A stretch of DNA of 63,112 bases from an uncultured Actinomycetes bacterium (lineage in GTDB: Bacteria > Actinomycetota > Actinomycetes > Nanopelagicales > Nanopelagicaceae), in the NCBI GenBank assembly GCA_903852815.1, contig CAINRW010000024.1, positions 1-63,112 of the forward strand, in the 5' to 3' direction. The notes beneath the pieces were generated by a model, which saw nothing but the letters and a program-made list of their open reading frames with translations, was not told the DNA's origin and did no database searches. The first letter of the stretch is position 1. Every line of letters starts with the position of its first letter. The position numbers were made by a program, and so were the translations under genes. Shown here in pieces: positions 17,452 to 26,323 of the stretch.

Positions 17452-18108
17452 ATGAAAAGAGCACTGTTAATAGCAGGCGGCACTTTAGGTGGACTCGGCG
17501 CAGTAATGGCAATTACACCGCCACAATTATCTTCAACTAACTCATTAGGCCTTATAGGAGCAGGTGCAATCGGGGCACCTGCCGTGACTGATACTTCAAC
17601 GGCTTCTGCTACACCTACTGCGTCGTCAACCAAAGCTGCAACCACAAAACCAGTAGCGACCAAGAAGGCAACACCAGCTGCAACGAAGAAGGCAACACCA
17701 GTGGCAAGTAAGAGTGCAACCGCGCAAGCTACTGCAACAGCCAGTGCCAGTGCATCGGCAACGCCGGCTGCGACTCCAACAAAAACAGCAACGCCTGTCG
17801 CAACTAAAACAACAGCACCTGTCGTTACGAAATCTACAAGTGGAACATTTGCTGGTCCAGCAATTTTCGTGAACTACGGAACAGTTCAAGTTCAAATTAC
17901 TGTAAATAATGGAAAGATCACTGATGCAAAGGCGCTTCAAGCACCTAACGGTCGCAGTCAGCGTTGGACAGATATGGCAGTTCCAACTTTGCGTCAGCAA
18001 ACATTGAGTGCACAATCAGCAAATATCCAAGGTGCATCAGGTGCTTCATACACTTCTTATGGTTGGTATAAATCTTTACAGGGGGCTCTCGCTAAAGCTG
18101 GTCTCTAA
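17452..18108 (+). CDS. FMN-binding domain-containing secreted protein
   Basis: Signal/TM N-terminus, Thr/Ala/Lys-rich linker, then VQVQITVNNGKITDAKALQAPNGRSQRWTDMAVPTLRQQTLSAQSANIQGASGASYTSYGWYKSLQGAL, the RnfG/NqrC-type FMN-binding domain. Confidence 0.88.
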   Translation: MKRALLIAGGTLGGLGAVMAITPPQLSSTNSLGLIGAGAIGAPAVTDTSTASATPTASSTKAATTKPVATKKATPAATKKATPVASKSATAQATATASASASATPAATPTKTATPVATKTTAPVVTKSTSGTFAGPAIFVNYGTVQVQITVNNGKITDAKALQAPNGRSQRWTDMAVPTLRQQTLSAQSANIQGASGASYTSYGWYKSLQGALAKAGL

Positions 18109-18129
18109 AGTATTAGATAGGCTCTAGCA

Positions 18130-18900
18130 ATGAACCACGTACGCAGACAGTTTCCTGTTTGGGGAACCATCATTGACGTGGATTGTTCTTCTCAAGTAAT
18201 TGATTCAAACCAGTTAAACAACGCAGTACAAGACATCCGAGATTTTTGTGTAACAGCTGATGAGGATTTTTCAACCTACATTGATTCGTCTTGGGTCACT
18301 CGATTACGCCGAGGAAAAGTAGAGATTCACGATTGTCCCAAAAACATTCAAGCGGTTTGGAACCTTTGCGAACAGGCAAAATACTTAAGTGACGACGCTT
18401 TCGATCCTTGGGCCGTGGAGGGTGGTTTCGATCCTTCTGGATTAGTAAAAGGTTGGGCAGCAGATATTTGCGCCGACATGTTGGTCTCTGCTGGCGCGCA
18501 GCATGTACAAATTAATGCCGCCGGTGATTTAGCATTGCGCGGCGGATATTTTGATTCTGCAGATGGCGTGATTAAGCCTTGGAAAATCGGGGTCGTTAAT
18601 CCAGATAACAAGCAAGAAATATTACAAACTTTTGAAATTACTGATGGCGCGATTGCAACATCAGGGACATACGAACGCGGTGCGCACATCACCGACCCAT
18701 ATACGGGCATGATTGCCATCGGTGCAAAATCTGCAACTGTTGTTGGGCCAGATGGGTGGCTGTGTGATGCTTTGGCAACAGGATTAATGGTTGCTGGTCA
18801 GGATGCAGCAAAGTGGTTTGGCCAGGAAGAGTTAGCCGACTATAAAGTTTGGGTGATTGATCGACATGAAAATAATGCATGGAGTATTGGTGACGAGTGA
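18130..18900 (+). CDS. FAD:protein FMN transferase (ApbE family)
   Basis: GGFDPSGLVKGWAADICADML...INAAGDLALRG...ITDGAIATSGTYERGAHITDPYTG...SATVVGPDGWLCDALATGLMV. Confidence 0.92.
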   Translation: MNHVRRQFPVWGTIIDVDCSSQVIDSNQLNNAVQDIRDFCVTADEDFSTYIDSSWVTRLRRGKVEIHDCPKNIQAVWNLCEQAKYLSDDAFDPWAVEGGFDPSGLVKGWAADICADMLVSAGAQHVQINAAGDLALRGGYFDSADGVIKPWKIGVVNPDNKQEILQTFEITDGAIATSGTYERGAHITDPYTGMIAIGAKSATVVGPDGWLCDALATGLMVAGQDAAKWFGQEELADYKVWVIDRHENNAWSIGDE

Positions 18901-21557
18901 CAAATAAAAAATTGAAAGTGAATCGACGTCTTGCCTATGCATTTACCGCGCTCTTTGCTTTTATTTCGATAGGTCTCACACCTGCGTACGCACTTGATGA
19001 ACGAACTATCGATGTTGTTTCAGTTACTTGGAAAGGTGCAGCAGCTCTTCCGACCACGGTTAGCGATATTGCTACAGCAATCAATACAAATGTAAATGCA
19101 CGATGGAAGTCTTATACAACTTTAGTTGGAGCACCAACTGATCGAACAATTTCTTTTATCTCCGGAAATGTCATAACCGAACCCATAACCGTAGCGGCAC
19201 AGATGCCTTGTTCTGGAACTGGTGCAAGTGTTTTTATGGGTGATGTTCGCGTTGAGGCATACAAGCGATTGGGTATCTCCGATTCGAGTAAGCGATATTT
19301 AGTTATCGCAGTTCCTCGATCTGGTTGTGCGTGGTCAGGTCGCGCACCGTTGGGAGAAGCAACTTCTACTAGTGGCACGATAGTTTTACATGAACCTGAC
19401 ACGGACGCGGCATTTGTAATTGCTCACGAACTTGGTCACACATTTGGTTTAGGCCATACAAATTTTCTCAGCTGTACGTCAGGTGCAAAAGATGGCCCAT
19501 GGGGCGATGACTGCAGTGCAGTCGAATATGGTGGAGTAGTTGACGTCATGGGCAACCAAGATACAAACTCAACATTTAATACGTATCACCAATGGCGCAT
19601 GGGTTATCTTGATGATTCCCAAGTTAAACAAGTGTGGCAAAGTGAAACGCTAACTTTATCTCCCAGTGATTTTGCAACTGGTTTAAAGGCAATCTATCTG
19701 CGAGATGGAAACTCGGCATACTGGATTGAATATCGCAGATCTAATCCATTAGTTTCATATCGAGAAGGTCTTGTTGTTTTTCGATTAGACCCACCCCCAA
19801 TAACAAACGTTGTGTCCCCAAATCCTGAAGATGCGTTAGCAAATGAATTTAGTGATGCTTTAGGTACCGATGTGTGGATGCTCAATATGGATAACTATCG
19901 TTACTCATTTTCACGTGGTTCGGGTTCAATGACTACCAAGAATGCTGCAACATATTCAGGAAAAACTTCAATCAGCGCAACAACTTCACCTACAGGTGCT
20001 GTCGTAACAATTACGCGAACACCAGATGCCACACCGCCACCAACACCAGAGCTTCTAAATATCAACGAGTGGCGCTATCCAAGCATCGAAATTGTGAATC
20101 CCGAGCAAGATGCAGACACAGTCATTACGGGCTATGAAGGCTCGTTCGATGGAGTCATCAAAACCCTTGAAGGATCAGCGCCTGAAAATTGGTATCCAAC
20201 TGTGCTCAATCCTTTTACGGTTCCAAAAGTTTTACATGTTCGCGATTTACCTGAAGGCAGCTATACATTTGCGCTTCGAGCAATAGATTTAGCAGGAAAT
20301 AAAAGCGAATGGTCAAAGCCAGTAAAAGTTGTCATCGATCGTGGACATCCAACCGTTACACCAGATTTCTCGCTCTCTTCAATTAATGCAAACCAAGTAA
20401 CTCTGGCATGGAACGGAGCGAAAGATTCGGGCAGCGGCCTGTGTCAGACAAATTTAGTAAATCAAGAGGGTCTAGTGTTTCAAAGTAGTAGTGAAAATAC
20501 TTCACCTCATTTTATAAATACTGTCGGAAATACTTTGAATACTTTTGCTCAGGTATTTGATTGCACCGGCAATGGAGTTACGGGCGAACTTTCTTTGGTC
20601 GATAAAATCATCCCGGCTAATACTCTGACTAAAACAGGCAAGTGGATTGCGGCAGCTTCTTCTTATGGAGCGGGTGCAATCAAGTGCACAGGAAAATGCA
20701 CCGCAAGCTTTATTACTAAGGGAAAATTTGATGTCCTTGTCGGCGCAGGGGCGAGCACAATTAAATCGGGAAAGAAAACGTTGGCAACAGTTCCCCTTTC
20801 TAAGTCAACGAAAATTCGAATTGGTGCGGCAATAGATTTAGGCAGTTCAAATAAGACTGTGCAGATTTCAGGCTCAAATTTCGTTGTTGTAGGCGTTCAT
20901 ACGGTTAGTGCCGCCTTTAATAATCAGAAAGATCTGGACCGCATTCCTGCTCCAAATGATTCATCACTCAATGATGATGCCCAGCTCATTCTTTCTAAAT
21001 ATGGCTTTAATCCCGGCGACTTTAGCCAAGAGTGGAGCGTTCTTCCGATGGGTGGAGGAACGACAACTAACGATGCGACTCTGGATCTATGTAACGCAGA
21101 GTATCCATCTGAAAAAAATAGAGTAGAACGCCGTCAAGTAGTGGTAACCAGAACGGGTTCCCCATATTCATTTCTCTCTTCAGAAGTCGTGCGGTACTCA
21201 TCAGAAACTGCTGCTGCCGGAGCTTTGAAAGAGTTACTTTCAACAATTGAAACTTGTAAAACTGAAGGTGGATATAAGGACAGTACTGGCGCATTGGTCC
21301 CCTACACGTTTACCGAGATTACGAATATTCCAAATGGAGTCGCACCGTATGATTCTCGATTATTTGTTCGAGCCACAATTAATTTTGGAAGTCGAGTAAG
21401 CCAATTACTTGGTTTTTATCAATACGACGGTGCGCTTTATACAGGTCTATATGTAATGCGGGATTCTGATGTTGCATATACCGATGCCGAAGTTTCGACA
21501 TGGATGCAGGTCGCTGTAACTATGGCAACTCGCCTTAAGAAACAATCACTGTTTTAG
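18897..21557 (+). CDS. Secreted zinc metalloprotease (gametolysin/M11-like metzincin)
   Basis: FVIAHELGHTFGLGHTN (HExxHxxGxxH) followed by VVDVMGNQ Met-turn; signal peptide; GTG start overlapping the ApbE stop. Confidence 0.82.
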   Translation: MTNKKLKVNRRLAYAFTALFAFISIGLTPAYALDERTIDVVSVTWKGAAALPTTVSDIATAINTNVNARWKSYTTLVGAPTDRTISFISGNVITEPITVAAQMPCSGTGASVFMGDVRVEAYKRLGISDSSKRYLVIAVPRSGCAWSGRAPLGEATSTSGTIVLHEPDTDAAFVIAHELGHTFGLGHTNFLSCTSGAKDGPWGDDCSAVEYGGVVDVMGNQDTNSTFNTYHQWRMGYLDDSQVKQVWQSETLTLSPSDFATGLKAIYLRDGNSAYWIEYRRSNPLVSYREGLVVFRLDPPPITNVVSPNPEDALANEFSDALGTDVWMLNMDNYRYSFSRGSGSMTTKNAATYSGKTSISATTSPTGAVVTITRTPDATPPPTPELLNINEWRYPSIEIVNPEQDADTVITGYEGSFDGVIKTLEGSAPENWYPTVLNPFTVPKVLHVRDLPEGSYTFALRAIDLAGNKSEWSKPVKVVIDRGHPTVTPDFSLSSINANQVTLAWNGAKDSGSGLCQTNLVNQEGLVFQSSSENTSPHFINTVGNTLNTFAQVFDCTGNGVTGELSLVDKIIPANTLTKTGKWIAAASSYGAGAIKCTGKCTASFITKGKFDVLVGAGASTIKSGKKTLATVPLSKSTKIRIGAAIDLGSSNKTVQISGSNFVVVGVHTVSAAFNNQKDLDRIPAPNDSSLNDDAQLILSKYGFNPGDFSQEWSVLPMGGGTTTNDATLDLCNAEYPSEKNRVERRQVVVTRTGSPYSFLSSEVVRYSSETAAAGALKELLSTIETCKTEGGYKDSTGALVPYTFTEITNIPNGVAPYDSRLFVRATINFGSRVSQLLGFYQYDGALYTGLYVMRDSDVAYTDAEVSTWMQVAVTMATRLKKQSLF

Positions 21558-21623
21558 TTCTCTAGAATTTAGTTTCTTGTAACTCCGCGAAAACCGCGAA
21601 GTTTGATTCTCATGAAATTCCAA

Positions 21624-21776
21624 TTAGATCTCGCGACGAGTGAATGTGATTTTGTCCTTCTCTGGAACTTCAAGGGAAGCCAAAGTATCTATAACGAAAT
21701 TAACTGGCAAATCTGGATTGTCGATGCAGGCTCTTCCAACTTTCGCCCAGAACCCAAATCTGACTGGCATGCTCAT
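21624..21776 (-). CDS. Possible 50-aa protein MSMPVRFGFWAKVGRACIDNPDLPVNFVIDTLASLEVPEKDKITFTRREI
   Basis: Uninterrupted minus-strand reading in an otherwise unexplained ~280-bp gap; natural-looking amino acid composition; no strong SD. Absent from the ORF track. Confidence 0.35.
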   Translation of the reverse strand: MSMPVRFGFWAKVGRACIDNPDLPVNFVIDTLASLEVPEKDKITFTRREI

Positions 21777-21840
21777 AAGAGTAATTTACTACATTTGTAG
21801 CAAAGCCATACCCACTTACATTGTGGAGAAGTGGTTGGAC

Positions 21841-22767
21841 CTAAGAAATCGTTGTGAGCAGATCTACTTCCTCATTAGTCAGATCAACAACCTGAATAAT
21901 TTCATTTAGTTGAGCAACCGTACGTGCCGATGCGATTGGGGCACTGACTGTTGGTTGTGCACGTAACCACGCCAAAGCAATTGCAGATAACGATGCATTG
22001 TGCGCTTTCGCAATTCCATCCATCGCTGCCAGGATTGCAAAATTCTTATCCGTTGCATGCTCTAGCGCACCTTGTGCACGCAAGGAGTCCACATCGGTTA
22101 CCCCTGGGCGATATTTTCCAGAGAGAAATCCGCGAGCGATTCCATAGAAAGGAATATTTGAAAGACCAAGTTCGGCAACGGCTTGTGACATCTCGCCCTC
22201 ATACTCAGTGCGATTAACTAAGTTATATAAATCCTGAACTGCAACGTAGGCAGGCAGATTATTGTCTTCGCTAAATTTAATAGATTCACGGAGACGGGCT
22301 GGCGTAAAATTTGAAGCCGCGATGTAGCGAACTTTGCCTTGCGCAATTAACTGTGCATAAGCACCTAAAGTTTCTTCTAGTGATACGTTCAAGTCATCTT
22401 CATGGCTGTAATACAAATCGATGTAATCGCTTTGTAGACGATCAAGTGATTCTTCACATGCCGCAAAAATATTCTTAGCTGATAATCCGGGGCGACGATC
22501 CATTTTAGAAACTTTCGTCGCAATCACCATGGACTCACGGTTACCTCGTGATGCCATCCAAGAACCGATGATGGTTTCAGATTCACCACCAACATGGCCA
22601 TCTACCCACTGGTTATACATATCGGCGGTATCTATGAAATTGCCACCTTGATCAAAATAGGCGTTCATTACCGCGTGGGACTGCGCTTCATCAGCGTTGC
22701 TTCCAAAAATATTGCTACCGAGACATAATGGGTGAACGACAAGGTCAGTTTCTGGAATGGTGATCAT
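21841..22767 (-). CDS. Aldo/keto reductase
   Basis: LGSNIFG...FDQGGNFIDTADMYNQW...DYIDLYYSHEDD...VRYIAASNFTPARL. ATG at 22767; the track start at 22773 is TTG. Confidence 0.92.
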   Translation of the reverse strand: MITIPETDLVVHPLCLGSNIFGSNADEAQSHAVMNAYFDQGGNFIDTADMYNQWVDGHVGGESETIIGSWMASRGNRESMVIATKVSKMDRRPGLSAKNIFAACEESLDRLQSDYIDLYYSHEDDLNVSLEETLGAYAQLIAQGKVRYIAASNFTPARLRESIKFSEDNNLPAYVAVQDLYNLVNRTEYEGEMSQAVAELGLSNIPFYGIARGFLSGKYRPGVTDVDSLRAQGALEHATDKNFAILAAMDGIAKAHNASLSAIALAWLRAQPTVSAPIASARTVAQLNEIIQVVDLTNEEVDLLTTIS

Positions 22768-22794
22768 GCGCAAATATTAAGGCACAATTACGCC

Positions 22795-23286
22795 ATGGTT
22801 GAAACGACAGGTGGATTTACAAGTGCGGGTTTGGCGCTAGAAGCCAAAACGTTAGAGCTGCCATCACTGTCGCACAAAGAAGCAATTGAAATCGGTGAGA
22901 TTGCCTTGGATTTGGGTTTCGATCGCAATGTTGCAATTGCCGTTGAAGTTCGTTTGAAAGATTGGACAGTTTTTCATGCATCGCTGCCCGGAACGTCAGC
23001 AGATAATGATGCATGGATTGCACGTAAAGCCCGCGTTGTTTTGGCAACTGGAAACTCAACAATGTTTGAAAGAGTTTTAGCCGAAGAGCAGGGAATAGAT
23101 TGGTATGCAACACATGGGTTACCAGAAGAAACGCATGCGATACATGGCGGCGGATTACCGCTCAATGTTGCCGGTTTCGGTTGCATGGGCGTCTTACTTA
23201 TAAGTGGGTTGCCCCAAGTACAAGATCACTTATTAGGAGTAGAAGTTTTAACCGAATTCCTTGCGCGCAAAGGAGAACTGCCATGA
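22795..23286 (+). CDS. UPF0303/heme-degrading-domain (HbpS/GlcG-like) protein
   Basis: LGFDRNVAIAVEVRLKDWTVFHASLPGTSADNDAWIARKARVV...HGGGLPLNVAGFGCMGVLLISGLPQVQDHLL. ATG at 22795. Confidence 0.8.
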   Translation: MVETTGGFTSAGLALEAKTLELPSLSHKEAIEIGEIALDLGFDRNVAIAVEVRLKDWTVFHASLPGTSADNDAWIARKARVVLATGNSTMFERVLAEEQGIDWYATHGLPEETHAIHGGGLPLNVAGFGCMGVLLISGLPQVQDHLLGVEVLTEFLARKGELP

Positions 23287-24185
23287 GTATCTGGGTTTGC
23301 GGAGAAGTTTTGATTGATATTTTGCCAACCGGCCCGGTTGTGGGCGGCGGTCCAGCCAATACAGCCAAGGCTTTAGCACGTTTAGGTTACGACGTAGATT
23401 TTATTGATGGAATCTCAAGTGATGAATTTGGTGCGAGTGCAAGAAAAGAATTACTGCGCGACGGAGTGGGTTTAGAACTATCACTTGCCAGCGAGAAGCC
23501 AACGTGCACCGCAACCGTTACTTTGGATTCCAAGGGGAGTGCGAGTTACGAATTCTTAATAGATGGCACAGCAACTTTTGATTTTAACGCTTCTTGGTTG
23601 CCAGATCCCGAACGATTAAAACCTTCAGTTCTGCACATTGGAACTTTAGTAACAATTATCGAACCAGGAGCAAGCGTTCTATTTGATTGGACAGTAAACG
23701 TTGGAGAATTTGCGCCAATAGTTTTTGATCCAAACATTCGCCCATCAGTTATGGGTGATCGCGAAAAATACGCAGCCGCAGTAGAAAAATGGGTTGGGAT
23801 TTCAGCTGTAGTTAAAGTAAGTGACGATGATATTAATTGGCTGTATCCAAGCGAATCTCTGGACGCAGTAGCCAATCGTTGGATTGCTAACGGCGTACGT
23901 TGTGTAGTTGTTACACGAGGTGCACACGGGCTTATTGGCTTTACTGAAAACGGTATGGAAGAAGTTGATGGAGCCAAAGTTGTAGTTGTTGACACTGTCG
24001 GTGCTGGAGATACTGTTGGTGCAATCGTTGTTGAAGGAATAATCAAGCATTCAGTTCAAGGATTACAGGGACATGTCTTAAACGAGGTTTTACACAAAGC
24101 AGCGATTGCTGCAGGAATTACTTGTTCACGTGCAGGCGCTCAGCCTCCACGCACGCACGAATTACTAGAAGCGATGGAAAAATAA
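23283..24185 (+). CDS. PfkB-family carbohydrate kinase (fructokinase-like)
   Basis: WVCGEVLIDILPTGPVVGGGPANTAKALARLGYDVDFI...VVVDTVGAGDTVGAIVVEG. ATG at 23283. Confidence 0.9.
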   Translation: MSIWVCGEVLIDILPTGPVVGGGPANTAKALARLGYDVDFIDGISSDEFGASARKELLRDGVGLELSLASEKPTCTATVTLDSKGSASYEFLIDGTATFDFNASWLPDPERLKPSVLHIGTLVTIIEPGASVLFDWTVNVGEFAPIVFDPNIRPSVMGDREKYAAAVEKWVGISAVVKVSDDDINWLYPSESLDAVANRWIANGVRCVVVTRGAHGLIGFTENGMEEVDGAKVVVVDTVGAGDTVGAIVVEGIIKHSVQGLQGHVLNEVLHKAAIAAGITCSRAGAQPPRTHELLEAMEK

Positions 24186-24952
24186 TGCAATTTATTGATG
24201 ATGCTGAATTTCAAATTGCAATAGACGATGACAATGGTGCTCGCATTACTTCACTGAAGTGGCGAGATAATGAGTTCGCAGTTCCATTTCGTGGTCAAGT
24301 ACATACATCTGGTTGGTATGCCATGGCACCATGGGCAGGTCGTATCAATGAAGGCCTCATTAAAGATTCCGCAGGTCAAGAGTTTCAACTACCAGCAACT
24401 ATTGATCCGCCACATGCATTGCATGGTTTTGGTCTAATTTCATCGTGGCAAGAAATCGGTCCTGGCAGATCACTTCTGCATTTGCCAGCTCCTTATAACG
24501 GTGCAACTGTCGAGCAATCCATCGAAGTGCTTGATGATGCAATTCGTTGGTCGCTCGAATACGAACCAAACGGTTGCGAATTACCAGCTTGGATGGGTTT
24601 TCATCCATGGTTTGCCCGAGACCTTGATCGTGGAGGCAGTGCCGAAGTTGAATTTTCTGCGACAGAGATGTTGATTCGAGGAAGTGATGGAATTCCAACA
24701 GGCAAGCGAAGTGCGCCGACTCATCAACCTTGGGACGATGCATTTACTGGAATTAAAGGAACACCTGCGGTTGTTTGGGAGGATTTTGCCCGCATTTCAA
24801 TTGAATGCGATGCACCGTGGTGGGTTGTGTTCACTGAAGATCCAGAAGGTGTTTGTATTGAGCCACAAACCGCGCCGCCAGATGCACAAAATTTAGGAAT
24901 TAGTGGGGAGAACTACATTGAAGCTCTCTTTGTTTTCGAATCTCTTGAATAA
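24185..24952 (+). CDS. Aldose 1-epimerase family protein
   Basis: GWYAMAPWAGRINEG...HALHGFGLISSW...GFHPWFARDL...CIEPQTAPPDA. ATG at 24185. Confidence 0.88.
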   Translation: MQFIDDAEFQIAIDDDNGARITSLKWRDNEFAVPFRGQVHTSGWYAMAPWAGRINEGLIKDSAGQEFQLPATIDPPHALHGFGLISSWQEIGPGRSLLHLPAPYNGATVEQSIEVLDDAIRWSLEYEPNGCELPAWMGFHPWFARDLDRGGSAEVEFSATEMLIRGSDGIPTGKRSAPTHQPWDDAFTGIKGTPAVVWEDFARISIECDAPWWVVFTEDPEGVCIEPQTAPPDAQNLGISGENYIEALFVFESLE

Positions 24953-24961
24953 GATTGCATA

Positions 24962-26311
24962 ATGATAAATCGCACACGCCTTTCTGAACTTCGAAAAAAA
25001 GAAGACGCACGCTTTCTTGAACTACATCCAACTTCAGGTGAGCTATTTAAAGCAGGACAAGCCCATATGCCTGGCGGAGTTCCAATGTCTTGGATGGCTA
25101 AATGGCCTGGTGCGTATCCAGTATTTGTGAAAGAGGCAAAAGGTGCGCGATTTACAGATGTTGATGGAAATACGTACATAGATTTTTGCCTTGGTGATAC
25201 AGGTTCTATGACGGGTCATTCACCTGACGCAACGGTTGCAGCAATTCGCGAGCAAGTTGGCAAGGGAATTACAGCAATGTTGCCAACGGCAGATGCGGCA
25301 ATTGTTTCTAGCGAACTTGCACGTCGCTTCGGTTTACCTTTGTGGCAATTTACTGTTTCAGCAACTGATGCCAATCGACATGTTATTAGATATAGCAGAT
25401 TAATAACTGGTCGTGCAAAAATTATCGTAATCGATCGTTGCTACCACGGTTCTGTTGATGAAACCTTTGCAACTTTGGATTCGGCGGGAAATACAGTGGC
25501 CCGTGAAGGAAATATCGGAGCGCCAGTTGCCTTGGATCAAACAACTCGCGTTGTTGAATTTAACGATATTGCAGGAATGGAAAAGGCATTAGCACATGGA
25601 GATGTCGCTGCAATTTTGATGGAACCAGCAATGACCAACGTTGGAATTGTTTTGCCTCAAGCAGGTTATTTAGAAGCTGTTCAAGAGTTAGCTAAGAAGT
25701 ACGGAACTATTTTAATTATTGATGAGACTCACACAATTTCTGTAGGCCCTGGTGGAATGACTGCGGATCGTGGTTTGAAACCAGATTTCCTAACAATTGG
25801 AAAAGCGATTGCTGGCGGAATTCCAACTGGAACTTTTGGTATGACTCATAAAATTGCAGACGACATCAAACGTATGGTCGAGTTAGAAATTATTGATACT
25901 GGCGGCATTGGTGGAACTCTGGCCGGAAATGCTCTTTCCCTCGCATCAATGCGCGCGACTTTGACGCAAGTCCTTACCCAAGAAAATTTCGATCGAATGA
26001 TTGACTTGGGTACACGTTGGTCTGATGGAGTGGATGCAGCGATTACTGAATTTGATTTGCCGTGGACGTGTAATCGACTTGGCGCACGCGGTGAATATAT
26101 GTTTGGTAAAACTGCCCCAATAACTGGCGCAGATGCAAACAATGCTGGGGATTTTGAACTTGAACAGTACATACATTTGCGCATGCTCAACGATGGATTT
26201 CTAATCACGCCATTCCACAATATGGCGCTTATGTGCCCAGATACAACTGCATCCGATGTAGATGCACATACTCATGCCTTCAGGGTTATGTGCGCCGAAC
26301 TCGTCCAGTGA
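24962..26311 (+). CDS. Class III aminotransferase (glutamate-1-semialdehyde aminotransferase-like)
   Basis: FTDVDGNTYIDFCLGDTGSMTGHSP...IIDETHTISVGPGGMT...FLTIGKAIAGGIPTGTFG. Confidence 0.88.
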   Translation: MINRTRLSELRKKEDARFLELHPTSGELFKAGQAHMPGGVPMSWMAKWPGAYPVFVKEAKGARFTDVDGNTYIDFCLGDTGSMTGHSPDATVAAIREQVGKGITAMLPTADAAIVSSELARRFGLPLWQFTVSATDANRHVIRYSRLITGRAKIIVIDRCYHGSVDETFATLDSAGNTVAREGNIGAPVALDQTTRVVEFNDIAGMEKALAHGDVAAILMEPAMTNVGIVLPQAGYLEAVQELAKKYGTILIIDETHTISVGPGGMTADRGLKPDFLTIGKAIAGGIPTGTFGMTHKIADDIKRMVELEIIDTGGIGGTLAGNALSLASMRATLTQVLTQENFDRMIDLGTRWSDGVDAAITEFDLPWTCNRLGARGEYMFGKTAPITGADANNAGDFELEQYIHLRMLNDGFLITPFHNMALMCPDTTASDVDAHTHAFRVMCAELVQ

Positions 26312-26323
26312 TAATCTGCGGGA

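Noticed and set aside
21581-21603. AACTCCGCG-AAAAC-CGCGAAGTT hairpin after the metalloprotease gene as a terminator
   Set aside because: Stem has a mismatch and lacks a proper T-run; left unannotated.
21603-21909. Two plus-strand ORFs (65 and 89 aa) before the aldo/keto reductase
   Set aside because: Atypical composition and overlap with the reductase 3' end; the minus-strand reading is more protein-like.
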